DNA of 64,000 nucleotides, from the NCBI GenBank assembly GCA_022577435.1, contig JAKOON010000012.1:62001-126000 (forward strand). The letters are read 5' to 3'. A model generated the notes under the pieces. That model saw nothing but the letters and a program-made list of their open reading frames with translations, was not told the DNA's origin and did not search any database. The position numbers and the translations under genes are program-made. This document shows, in pieces, positions 1 through 10,855 of this stretch; the stretch's first letter is position 1, and every line of letters starts with the position of its first letter. This DNA comes from Embiotoca jacksoni (lineage: Eukaryota > Chordata > Actinopteri > Embiotocidae).

Positions 1-381
1 TCACTGGGAGGTGTTCAGTGTCCTGTAGGACAGTCCTGTGGCTGCAGTTCTTTTCCCCACTAAGCGGTCCGTCTGACATCCAACCTCTCGGAGACTTTAT
101 GCATGATGTCCCACTGGTACTCTGTCTCTCTGCTGGATGGAGCAGCCTGCTTTGGGAAAACACAATAGAATCAGAATTTATTTGTCCAATGAGTGAAACA
201 TACAGATGCATATAAATGAAGCTTGTCCCCCTGAGCTGTAACACAGGAGTCAAACTGGACACCAGAGGCAGCAGACAGTGAGTCTCCAACTACTTCTAAC
301 GCACCTGCATTACAATAGTGGAGATAATAAGAATGGAGGAGTTGATTTAGTTCTGTAACGACTGTAACATGAACAACGCTG

Positions 382-440
382 CATTACATCACATGTTAAT
401 TCATTACATCACATGTTAATTCATTATATCACGTCAATTC
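382..440. repeat. 20-bp minisatellite inside X1
   Basis: About three imperfect tandem units of TTACATCACATGTTAATTCA. The unit number varies between X copies (about five in X2 and X4, four in X5), so it is a slippage-prone tract. Confidence 0.8.
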
Positions 441-942
441 AAACTTTGAACCTGCTCAGGTTGAGATGTAAGTCTTTCTCTTTCACTGATGTCCCTCCAC
501 CTCCTCGTCCTCCTCCTCCTCCTCCTCTTCTCTGCAGCCTCCTCCACATGTAGTTGGGCTCATTTACCCCGACCGGTACCGGTACATGTAACCGAGAGGG
601 TCGTTGATTGTAACGTTACACCGGAGTCCAAAATCAACAACCCTCATTAATGGGGAGGACTAGATCTCCTCTGGTCCATGTTTACCATCACCCCGACATG
701 TAAAATACAGAGTTACATATATTATAGTTCCTTATCGGAGCTTTATTGACACGCGTAAAAAAAATCTGCTGTTTTCGGAGCATTTTCCTCTGAACTCTGC
801 TACGAACTCAATAGAAGCTAATTAGCACATCAGCTCCCATTTCATGAAAATAAAGTTATTCTACACCGAGTAAAATCACGTTAGCGGTTTGCACCGAGGA
901 CTAAATGTAGCAGAGTCACTGTGGAAAAGTTATCTGGTATAA

Positions 943-1281
943 TTACAACAAGCACACAGAACTTCCGCTGAGTGGTGGACTGCTGGCGGCGGCGGACGAT
1001 GCCGGTGCGACCGGAGGACGAACGGCCGGGAGGGTGAAGCTCGGTTCGGCTCCGAGCTGCAGGAGAAGCCGTGTGTCCGTGAACTGCATCCGTCTCCGGT
1101 CCAAGTTGAAACTGTCCTCTGTGAAACGGTCCCTGCAGAGGCGGCTGTTGGTGTCGATCCTAACGTCTCCTTTAGCGAGGCTCTTCACGAAATCAATCTG
1201 CCTCTTTTTCCTTTCTTCATCAGGAGGGAATTTAAATAGCGATGCGGCGCTGCTTTGGAGGTTCTTGCTTCCAGGAAAGAT
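943..1281 (-). pseudogene. THAP-domain relic in X1
   Basis: An open frame lies between an upstream TGA (1282-1284) and the stop at 943. It resembles most of a THAP zinc finger: a KFP-type segment, then SRLCRDRF TEDSF and an LLLQLGAEPSFTLP end like the usual AVPTI tail. It is degenerate. The initiator region and first Cys pair are absent (PGS where PGC is expected), the family Trp is Gln, and the CxxH ligand pair reads CRDR, so the zinc His is lost. It is probably the N-terminus of a dead element transposase, not a host THAP gene. Confidence 0.6.
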
Positions 1282-1768
1282 TCACTTGCGGGTGGAGGGA
1301 GACGTCCTGTAGCAGCCAGCTGATGGACAATAACAATCTGGCTACGGCAGAGTGGGATGACCTCTTATGCAAATGAGCTCCAGGCTTTTATAGCGTTTCA
1401 CCGTGAGAGGAGGAGCCATGCAGAAGGTTATATAAACCGTCTGTGCGGTAGATCGGTGACGTACTGAAGCGACCTTTTAGCCCCGCCTAAAAAAACCTGA
1501 GCTGAAGACGGATGAGAAACTGTTTAAAGGTCTAACTTACAGCAACTTTAACTCAAATAACTGCGTAACAAAATTGGATAAACAACCATTGAATTGCATA
1601 TTATGTCAAATAATGTAACTAAAATCAGGTATAAACCTCTGAACTCTGTTAAACCCAAAATAATTCAGTTGTTAGATCTTAATAGTCTGTTTTAGTCCTT
1701 TACAGTTGTCAGTCAAAGTAGGTCTCATTTATATCTTTGGAAGTTCCTTAACGTTCAACAGTTCACCA

Positions 1769-2134
1769 TTAGTCTCTTCCAACGGATTTCCGGTTGTTTG
1801 TTTGAATCCAAAACAACTCTGAGATCTCAGAAAACAAAGTGCCAATAAAATTGGATCCTTTATATTTCTCGGTGAAGATCCAGACAGGATAGCAGATGAA
1901 GCAGCTCGTAGTCACTTGATGAATCCCTAAAAAAAAAAAACAGCCTGTACACAAGTGTGCAGAACATCATCATATAGTCAGAGTTTCCTCTTTTTCCATC
2001 ACATTAGATTTACACAAAACATTCACGACTTTAAACACTTGTGACTAAATTATCTCGTTTTACCTCAATTTCAAACAATACACTTGGCAATCAACATACT
2101 TTTACAACATATACAGTAACTTTAACAAAAATTC

Positions 2135-2185
<51 letters not shown>

Positions 2186-2417
2186 ACACACAGAGTTACG
2201 TGCTTCATTCACAACATCCAAAATGTTGTTATCCTGGCTGGTTTTGCTTCGCTATGTTCCTCAAAGTAAATTACTCCCAATTCTCTGACACAAACTTAGT
2301 TAACAAGATAACCTCAGGTAGCAACTCACCTGGATAATCCACTTCATTGAAGAAACGCCCGACGGAGTTCGTCCCGGTGAGAACTTCTCCCTCGACAGCT
2401 CCGCTGCAGCTCAGCAT
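1769..2417 (-). CDS. Two-exon candidate gene C, copy 1 (unknown protein, 81 aa)
   Basis: Not recognised. Exon 1 (2330-2417) starts at ATG and gives MLSCSGAVEGEV...NEVDYP, ending in a canonical donor (CAG|GTGAGT). Exon 2 (1769-1926) follows a T-rich acceptor (TTTTTTTAG|GG), keeps the phase-1 frame, begins IHQVTTSCFICYPVW and ends at TAA. The intron holds a (CA)n microsatellite. ATG, donor, acceptor, phase and both frames are retained in all seven complete copies in this window, which supports coding or very recent amplification. Exon 1 is phase 1 at its end, like every 5' lectin exon, so it could also be an alternative first exon spliced to a lectin further along the minus strand. No signal peptide or known domain was seen. 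Confidence 0.4.
2130..2191. repeat. (CA)n microsatellite
   Basis: A CA tract in the intron of gene C copy 1, interrupted once by CT. Length differs among the copies, as expected from slippage. Confidence 0.95.
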
Positions 2418-3603
2418 GTAACTCACTTACAATACTGTTAAATTCACTCGATATCTCTTGGGAATCTCAAAACATCTGACTTTGCTCCAAATCTTGTCTG
2501 CCTCCTGCACCTGTCTTAGCTGCGGGGTCTCCGGTAGGTGAGTGCGTGGTTCAGAGAGTGGGAGGGGGGGCTACGGGCTCTGCTACGTTCAGACCACCAG
2601 CTGGTTTGGTGAGACGTTTAGGGAACGTCTGTAAATTGGGAAACTGAATGTTACCCGGGTTACGTGAACAAGGGAGAACACGTGACCTCGACGGTGAAGA
2701 GCTTCCATCACCCTCAAATCCAGGACCCCCGGTGTACAGTGACCACTGATCCTTTTTGATGACCAGGAAGAAAAATTAGTTCAAAACAGATTTTGACTTG
2801 ATCAGCATTTTAGGTAACAGCACTGAAAAAGATATTCAAACATGAAATCCCTCTTTGTAAAACACACAATATGTACTTGGCTGATAAATTGAACTTCCTG
2901 TTGTAATCTGGAGATTTGTTGGAGCTGATGTCGACGGTGTGATTGATTAATGAGGTCCAAACGTGGTGAACATACTGAGACCAGATCTGTTCCTGCCTCA
3001 TACTGATTGAACTTGTTATATCATCCTGAAGAATGCAGTTCATCCTGACTTTATCAAAACATACTGACATTTTTAATGAGAAGTTTTGAGAGAGATTAGA
3101 ATAAAACAAGAAAACAAAAATATTGTTGTTCATTTTAACATTTTTATTCAACATAACAGGATAAAAACATGCATTTGCTTCTAAATAGATATCTAACATT
3201 ATCTGCTGCCTCAACGTGTGAAGACTTATTTACATCAGAATACAAATGTTGAAGAAAACAGCTTTGGAAGCATTTTGTTGAGAAGTAATGCAGCGCCCTC
3301 TGTTGGCCAATCAGCTGCAACAGTGTTAAAAATTACACAGGAAACACCTACTTTCTAATATATAAATTAACACATTATATCTGTGTTTGTTTTTATTTTT
3401 TCCAAATACGTACACAAAATACCTTAAACAAACAGCTGTTAAAAGTAGCACACTTTAATTTTACTTCTATGTTTTGGTTTTTACAAAAATATTAAATGTG
3501 ATATTTCAAGAAATCTTTATATTTTGAAATTATGAAACCAGTTGGCATTATCTTACATAAGATTAATCTTTGCAGACTATCAAGTTATCTTCTGAAGTTT
3601 GAC
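2418..3603 (-). other. 5' flank of C and 3' UTR of lec1
   Basis: The part near 2418-2720 is relatively GC-rich and lies upstream of the C start codon. The lec1 3' UTR runs from the stop codon to a minus-strand AATAAA at 3143-3148, about 460 nt past the stop. An open frame at 2810-3214 crosses this poly(A) signal and is not maintained intact in all copies, so I do not call it a gene. Confidence 0.6.
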
Positions 3604-6600
3604 TCAAACAGACAAAGACTTCTGTTCACAGATCCAATTGTTCCTGTTGTTACATTTCACTGATTTCCATCCTTGAGTTTGGTGAGAAATTGCACAGTGA
3701 CCATCAGTCGGGTTTTCTATCCAGGAGCTGAGGAAACAAAAAACATCAGTTAGATCCAGAGTCAAGATTTTATCATTCAAAGTGTTTAGAAATGTGTGTC
3801 TTACCTGTTAGCCAGATCACTTCCATCGACCCACTTCCATTTTCTACCATCAGCTTTCAGTCCAATCCAGTACCCTTCGTTTTCTGGACGGTCATAGCTG
3901 TTAACATGGACATGTGTCTGAGGACAACAGCTGAAAAGGGATCAGAGATATTTACTTACTTTAATAAACTCACTGTGACCAACAGACTCAGCGTGTGTTC
4001 AGATCTTCAGAAAATACATTTTCATTTTCAATATGCTGTCATTACCTTTTCTTCTGCATTATCTACAACCACCAAATCAGAACTCCTTGTTGTGCAGTTT
4101 TCTCGAGCTTCTTCCCAGGTTTTCCAATCGGTAGAATACGGATAGTTTAAAACCACATAGCAACTGGACTGTAACAGATCCCAGCCCGACTGACAAGATT
4201 TACACTTTCTTCCTGAAATAACAGAGATCAACTAATAATCAACTTTACTGTCTCGTTATATCAAGATTCAATATATTTATAACTAATGGGATCCCAACAT
4301 ACCGCCATCTTTTCTGGGACAGTAGGCATCAATGCTCCACTGAGCTCGACTGATGTTGAGCTCATTCCCCTTTGCCATGTCCTTTATTTGATTTGTAAGG
4401 TTTCTCTTCTCCATCTCCAGCTTCTGGTTTTGTGTCTCCAGCTTCTGGTTTTGCATCGTGAGGTTCATCTTTTCTGCCGTGAGATTTATGACATTGCTCT
4501 CTAAGACAGCAAAGGCTCGTGTCAGGTTGTCAAACTGGACTTTCAGATTGGTGTAGTCCTCCCTTAAATTGTTGTTGAGGTTTGTCAGGTTGCGATTCAT
4601 TTCCAGAAGAGTATTTTCGTTGTTTTCCTGACTTAATGTAGCAACCGTAAAATGAAAAGTAGCTTCTTATGGGAAAGTAAGCAGTTTTTGTATTGTTCAT
4701 TTTGCTTTTGTTATTTCATCACAGATCAAAGCTGCTTCCTTTTTGTTGTACTTCAGGTTTGCCAGCCTTTTGGGAGCTATAAGCTAAGATTGTGTTTTTT
4801 CTATTTCAGAGAACAACAAAAAAGCCGCAAAAAGACCAACACTCACAATGTGTTAAGCCATCTTTCAATATTTCACAGCTTCCCCCATTGATTCACACAA
4901 AATTCGCTCAAAACAGTTTAACAATGTAGTTTTAAGTAAAAATGACTTCAACAAAACTTAATGGTAAATATTTTGTGGACTTTTTTTTTTTTTTAGCCAA
5001 TGATTTCGTGTTCTAAACTTTTCACTGTTACCAAGAAACCCAACAGCAGGTGTAGATTTTTTATTTGGCCTGATGTTTCCCAACATGGTGAATTACATGG
5101 CTATTATTAAGGCAAAATGTGCAATAATTGGTTACACAGTACTGAAAATATATATTGTATAAAAAAAAACCTGTGTTATACTATCTTCATACATTTGACC
5201 ATGAATTATTGTGTCCAGTAATTCACTTTGTTCTTGACAGATTTAGAAAACTAAAAGCAGAAACTTATGGTATGTAAAACAATCTGATATCACATGATGG
5301 TAACAGAAGAAATATTATTCTATAAGGGTCTGCCTTGTGTCTAAGTTCGTGCATGGACTGTCTGTTTTACATACTTACTGTAGACACAGATTGCTATGAT
5401 GCCCAACAGCAAAATGACACAGAAAGTCGCCAAGCAACAAGCCAAGAGCCGATAGTGGCGACGTCGTCCATCTGCTTTCTTGTCTGGCAGGAATCGGATA
5501 GACAAACATATAAATACGTGGCTTTAGAAGTCGGAGTTCATGAAATAACGTGGGTAACCAAAGTTACAGTCTTTTTCAGTCCAACATTTCCTCTTTACCT
5601 TGCCATCGCCAAAGAAGGTATTTTAAACTTAGTAAGTTAGAAACAGGAAGTATAAAAACTTTTAAATCAGACTGTGAAAACCTCAAATTAACTTAAATTC
5701 AACATGAGATTGCATTTTTACACAAAACAATGTTTTGTAACAGAAAAACATGAGAAAGGAAACGCTTCATGGCCATTATGTATTATTAATGTTCACGTGG
5801 GACACATAAAGGAAAGATTTACAATTTCTCAAATGTTTGATATCAATTCTTTCAGACATTGTGCTACAGATGAACCAGGTTGTAGGCAGAAGTGGACATA
5901 GCCTCCATTCCTATGAGGCCAACCCAGTAATATCGACTAATATAACGCTGTAATGTATTTAAGCGTCTCATTGTTTGTTTAGTTTTTTGCTGAGTAATCT
6001 GTCCTTCAGATATGATAAGAATTGATAGATGTTAAAAATATAGTCATCAGTTGTCATTCAATTAAAGATGATAATCTTAAAAATATATATTTGTAAGAAC
6101 ATTTGTAAAACTCTTAAATCATGTTTTAATCGCATTTTGGGTTTCCAGTCGATAAGGGTTCACTAAAGTTTACAGATTGTGACCCGTCCAAACACATATT
6201 TTGGAGCTTGCCTGACAGAACTTTTACCAAATCAACTACTATACAATCATACATTTTTGACTTTTCTAAAATGATTTCTGCTGATTTAAATAAACCAATT
6301 TATTACAAACAACAATTATTCCACAACGTGGCGGTCAGTCAGAAGTTTTACACGTGTTTGTTTGTTTGTTTGTTTGTTTGTTTGTTTGATTTCACAATGC
6401 CGATATCAGCACCAAATGTTCTCAGACTCACCTGTGTTTTGTTTTTGTGTTCTTTTACAACTTACCATTTGTGTCTGGACTTTGTTCGGTTGAGTTCTTT
6501 TTCACCTTCACTTCATCGTACACAGTTTCCTCTTTGTTTTTAGCTGAAAGGTTAAAAGTTTAAATAGTGTACAGTGGTTAAATATTAACAGTTCACTATA

Positions 6601-6874
6601 ATCAACAATGAGATAAAAAAAAAAAACAACAACAACAAGAACAATGCCAAGCTGCTTGGTTTAGTTAGCTAAATATCTAACCTGCTCCTACACCAGTACA
6701 ATAAATTAATATTTAATATGAGGAGGGTCACATAAACAAAGACTCTCTTCTGAAGCCAAAGTCTGAGAATATCTTTTCTAGTCGCTCTGTACTTTTAAAA
6801 GTTGATTTACCCTCCGGTCGGGATCGGTTCTTATTTTTGAATACAACTGAAGCGTAGTTAACGTCCTCCGCCAT
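3604..6874 (-). CDS. lec1: type A lectin-like receptor with ITIM and ITSM (337 aa, 7 exons)
   Basis: Coding exons are 6811-6874, 6466-6543, 5379-5483, 4303-4665, 4046-4212, 3805-3917 and 3604-3727; all have GT/AG borders and compatible phases. ATG at 6874 has a good Kozak context (GCGATGG). The tail carries VNYASV (canonical ITIM, Tyr7) and TVYDEV (fits ITSM TxYxxV). The third exon encodes the anchor LLACCLATFCVILLLG. The neck exon is coiled-coil-like with six N-x-S/T sites. The last three exons form a CTLD with CQSGW, SSCYVV, ENC, YWIGLKADG, WKWVDGSD, GHCAI and NWICE, but no EPN/QPD or WND calcium motif. The layout is that of NK-type type II receptors, so an inhibitory receptor on immune cells is likely. 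The neck acceptor is a NAGNAG (AAGAAG), allowing a one-residue choice. The ligand is unknown. Confidence 0.88.
6355..6388. repeat. (TTTG)n microsatellite
   Basis: About eight GTTT units in lec1 intron 2. The same tract is at 20309-20342 and is shorter near 47940 in lec7. Confidence 0.9.
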
Positions 6875-7430
6875 CGCTACAACCTTTCTGTTGAGTCTAT
6901 CTGACTTGTAGTCAAAGAAGTACCACTGTAATTGAGCCACAGAGACTCACAAGAAGAGAAGTGGTTGTTTCCTCTGTTGAGGCGAATCTCACAGCCTTGA
7001 AATATATCAACTTCTGCTTTTCCTGAGAAAGTCATCTATATGCACAACAGTCCGGATGTAAACTTCAAGCCAACACTGTGTTCCTGTTCCATAATCAGCT
7101 TGATATAAAATATATTATTACAATGAGTATATAACATGGTATAACAAGATTACTAATATGTAACTAGGACTTTGGATGTTTGCTTGGTTTTGTGTAAAAC
7201 ACCAATAACCAATTGAATTTACCCATCTGCTGTGTTGTGTTGTTTTTTTTTTTTCTCTGCATCATTACTCACATGGTCTCACACCTTTACTGCAGATTGC
7301 TTCAGTCTGAACTCTTTTGTGGCTGTCGATGCACGTATAAATGTTCCTGTAATACTGAGTATAGCAGTGTTAAGAGATACACTCACCTCACCCCAACACG
7401 TGGAGGCAGATGGCCGCCCATGTTGATGTT
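6875..7430 (-). promoter_or_regulatory. 5' flank of lec1 (type A upstream region)
   Basis: This holds the lec1 5' UTR and presumed promoter, including a poly-T tract near 7235. No clear TATA box at a fixed distance was found. At about 7430 it joins directly to the 3' flank of lec2, so type A and type B genes are only about 1.1 kb apart here and no gene C or X element separates them. Confidence 0.45.
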
Positions 7431-8008
7431 ATATCATCATGAAGAATGCAGTTCCTCCTGACTTCATCAAAACTTACTGACATTTTTAATGAGAATGTTT
7501 TGAGAGAATAAAAAAAAAAAAAGAAAACAGAAATATTGTTGTTCATTTTAACATTTTTATTCAACATAACAGGATAAAAACATGCATTTTCTTCTAAATA
7601 GATATCTAACATTATCTGCTGCCTCAACGTGTGAAGACTTATTTACATCAGAATACAAATGGTGAAGAAAACAGCTTTGGAAGCATTTTGTTGAGAAGTA
7701 ATGCAGCGCCCTCTGTTGGCCAATCAGCGGCAACAGTGTTAAAAATTACAGACAAGAAACAAATATTTTGATATCTAAATTAATACATTATATATCTGGG
7801 CTTTTTTCCAAATATGTACACAAAGTACCAAAACAAACAGCTATTAAAAGTAACACACTTTAATTTTACTTCTAAGTTTTGGTTCTTATAAAAATATTAA
7901 ATGTGATATTACTAGAAATCTTTATATTTTGACATTATTAAGCCAGTTGGCATTATTTTACACGTAATTAATCCTTGCAAACTATCAGGTTATCTTCTGA
8001 AGTTTGAC
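7431..8008 (-). other. 3' UTR of lec2
   Basis: Homologous to the lec1 3' flank. A minus-strand AATAAA lies at 7556-7561, about 450 nt past the stop. No gene was seen. Confidence 0.6.
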
Positions 8009-9956
8009 TCAAACAGACAAAGGCTTCTGTTCACAGATCCAATTGTTCCTGTTGTTACAGTTCACTGATTTCCATCCTTGTGTTTCGCGAGAAATTGCAC
8101 AGTGACCATCAGTCGGGTTTTCAATCCAGGAGCTGAGGAAAACAAAAACATCAGTTGGATCAAGAGTCAAGATTTTATCATTTAAAGTGTTTAGAAATGT
8201 GTCTCTTACCTGTCAGCCAGATCACTTCCATCGACCCACTTCCATTTTCCACCATCAGCTTTCAGTCCAATCCAGTACCCTTTGTTTCCTGAACTTCCCC
8301 CGCTGTTATCACTGACATATTTCTGAGGACAACAGAGGAAAAGGGATCAGAGATATTTACTTAATTTAATAAACTCACTGTGACCAACAGACTCATTGTG
8401 TGTTCAGATCTTCAGAAAATACATTTTCATTTAATATATGCTGTCATTACCTTTTCTTCTGAATTATCTACAACCACCAAATCAGAAATCCTTCTTTTGC
8501 AGTTTTCTCGAGCTTCTTCCCAGGTTTTCCGATCGGTAGAAGACTTGTAGTCCAAAACCACATAGCACCTGGACTGGAACAGATTCCAGCCCAGCTGACA
8601 AGATTTACACTGTCTTCCTGAAATAACAGAGATCAACTAATAAACAACTTTACTGTCTCGTTATATCAGGATTCAATATTTTTGTAACTAATGGGATCCC
8701 AACATACCGGCACCTCTTTTGGGACAGAAGGCATCAATGATCCACTGAGCTCGACTGATGGTGAGCTCATTCCTCTTTGCCATGTCCTTTATTTGATTTG
8801 TAAGGTTTCTCTTCTCCATCTCCAGCTCCTGGTTTTGTGTCTCCAGCTCCTGGTTTTGTGTCTCCAGCTCCTGGTTTTGTTTCTCCAGGTTCATCTTTTC
8901 TTCCGTCAGCTTGGCGTTGTTTTCAGAAATGACCGAGGTAACTTAAGGTCAAACGTACAGGAAGATAGTTGGCAGTGAGCTGATATTGGACAACTAATTA
9001 ACAAAAATCAAACAACTTTGACTTAAACTGAAAGTCAGATAAAATGCATTTTTGTTCAGAATTATTTCACAATAACGACATCGAAATATTTGTTTACTTT
9101 TGAGTTATACTTACAATATATTCGAAGGGCCACAATAACAAACAGTGTCAACCAACTCACTGTTATTGTTGGAAAAGAATGAGTGAAAGAGGGAGACTTC
9201 TTGTCTGAAAGAAAAAATGATTTATTTTTTATTTTTTAGCTGAAATAAATCAACACGAAACATTAAAACAATTAAATATGCTTTTATAAAATTTGTGCAG
9301 TAAATTGTGAAAATAACCTGCAGTGGCTGGTTTTTGGTCCACAATGCATACTGCTGCATTTACATTCCTGCCTTTCTCAAGTTTGTCTGAAACCATTCAG
9401 AACAAACGCAAGTACTTAAGTAATGACAGTGAATTAGCCCAATCACTCCCGATATGAAAATTGGAAAAATAATAATGCAAGATAGAAAAAAGAAAAAAGG
9501 TAAAACAAAGTTAAATAAAAGAAATGGCAAAAATTATTCATTTAAAATACCAATTTACACTTTTATCTTGATGAAGTAATAACATACCTGAGGTGGCTGC
9601 AATTTTGTCCACAGTACAAACTGCTGCATTTTCATAGTCACCTTCCTCAAGTTTCTCTGAAAGAAATCAAACAAAACTTCTCAAAGATCTGCAGTAAATT
9701 AAACATTATTTCCAGAATCAGCAGACTGAGAAAATCATGATACAAATTAAAACATAAAGTCAATCGTGACATCTGAAATTAATTTGACCAAAGTGTCGTT
9801 ATGTTCATCATTATGAAAATGAATAAAATAAGATTCTGCTTCACAAAAGATGAGACGCTTGTGAAGTTTGAATCTGTCAGAAAGCATCCTACCTGCAGAG
9901 AAAGAAACATTTGGATTTCTAAAATTGACCGTCAGCGTCTGTGTTTTTCTGTTCAT
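8009..9956 (-). CDS. lec2: type B lectin-like receptor with duplicated tail exon (309 aa, 8 exons)
   Basis: Coding exons are 9893-9956, 9588-9656, 9318-9386, 9115-9204, 8708-8941, 8451-8617, 8210-8322 and 8009-8132; all phases fit. The start ATG has A at -3. Exon 2 encodes an acidic tail motif, EKLEEGDYENAAV. Exon 3 is a tandem duplicate of it in which the Tyr is gone (KGRNVNAAV). The anchor TVSWLTLFVIVALRIYF has an Arg in its hydrophobic run, a feature by which activating NK receptors bind ITAM adaptors. The neck has three ETQNQEL heptads. The CTLD (CQLGW, SRCYVV, ENC, YWIGL, GHCAI, NWICE) lacks calcium-site motifs. The DYENA Tyr is neither an ITIM nor a full hemITAM; YxN could bind a Grb2-type SH2. 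An activating partner of type A is inference. Confidence 0.86.
8815..8885. repeat. 21-bp heptad-coding tandem repeat in lec2 neck
   Basis: Three copies of CTCCAGCTCCTGGTTTTGT plus two bases, each coding one coiled-coil heptad (ETQNQEL on the minus strand). The copy number differs among lectin genes. Confidence 0.85.
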
Positions 9957-10855
9957 CCTGGAAAAAGCATCAAGTTCACCAGCGATCGAACTGCATATGA
10001 AGGCTGAAATGGAAACGCTGGTGCAGTGATGTTAATCTTTACAGGGAAGTTTGTGGGTTTTTGTGTGTGTTTTGAAGTTGAGTCTCTATTTAAAAACTTG
10101 TGGTCAGTTGTTGAGGGGAAGTTTTCTCCGTTGAATTTTACTTCTAAAATATACAGTTTTTTATTTCATCAAAGCAGAACTCGATCAGTAATATGATTGT
10201 GTTACAAATTGTTTTTCTGACCAATGATGATTGAATAAATGTCTGAATTCAGGTCAGCTGACCAGCCTGGATGGACTGCCATTTAAAATTCAGACACAGA
10301 ACACATCCACACGCTGATCTCCAACGACACCGATCAAACACAAAAGTTTAAATATCTGCAGCAAATTAGTCCGTATTTATAGAATCACTCCCAATGTGCT
10401 CGGCAGCCTGGAAAAATCATGGTAATAAATGTAAAGATGAAAAGGATTTTTTTTATTTAACTCTTCAAATATAATTGCTGCCAAAGTTACACTGTGTTGT
10501 TGTGCTTTAAAAAGGCATCATGCATTACAGAAATATGATTCTGCTACACAAAAGAGTGTAGGTGAAAAGCGTGAGAAATGTTTACTCTCCTTGCAGATAG
10601 AGGAACGTCTGGACTTTTTAAAGTAAGTCTGAGTTGTGTAGCAAGTTTAAAGTACCAGTTTTAACCTTGATAGAGAAGGATGTGGTTTTTAGTTCTGTTT
10701 TGAAGTTGCGACAGTTGGTGTTTGGTGAGAAACTAATGCCCAGTTGTGATGAGAAATCTTATTTATAAATAGTTTGAACTCACACAGTGTGTCTGCAGCA
10801 TTTTCTCAGGCTGCTGCAGTTCATCAGTGCTGGAAGAAGTATTCAGGTCCTTTAC
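9957..10855. other. 5' flank of lec2 and spacer L
   Basis: This holds the lec2 5' UTR and presumed promoter (9957 to about 10060), then a spacer shared by every unit. The spacer ends in CAGTGCTGGAAGAAG..., the first roughly 30 bp of the hAT-like element that is complete in Y1-Y3. No supported gene was found; short plus-strand frames here are not conserved as coding. Confidence 0.5.

Larger units (their letters stand above)
1..1551 (-). mobile_element. TTAA-flanked Kolobok-like element X1 (left end outside window)
   Basis: Right part of a roughly 1.76-kb element present seven times here. It ends in TTAA at 1548-1551; the complementary strand starts TTAAAGTTGCTGTAA, which mirrors the left ends of the other copies (TTAAAGATGCTGTAA). 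It contains a THAP-like relic (943-1281, minus), a short 20-bp tandem repeat (about 382-440), a CCTCCT-rich tract, a POU octamer ATGCAAAT (1367-1374) and a TATA-like TTATATAAA (1428-1436). TTAA target sites, TTAAAG termini and a THAP domain together are features of the Kolobok superfamily. No transposase catalytic domain was seen, so this copy is non-autonomous. Confidence 0.7.

Noticed and set aside
2041..2337. Open frame through the (CA)n tract (Thr-His repeat)
   Set aside because: The frame is created by the dinucleotide repeat and lies in the intron of C; its downstream part changes with repeat length.
2810..3214. 134-codon open frame on the minus strand, recurring below every lectin
   Set aside because: It overlaps the lectin poly(A) signal, is interrupted by indels in several copies (for example the copies near 44412 and 53507 are shorter), has no splice or start context and looks like 3' flank.
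7380..7430. Fragment of a common fish repeat ending GGCAGATGGCCGCCCA
   Set aside because: Only a short fragment is present and I could not define element ends, so it is not listed as a mobile element.
8009..9956. hemITAM in type B tails
   Set aside because: The acidic run before Tyr is suggestive, but position +3 is Ala, not Leu or Ile, so the motif is incomplete.
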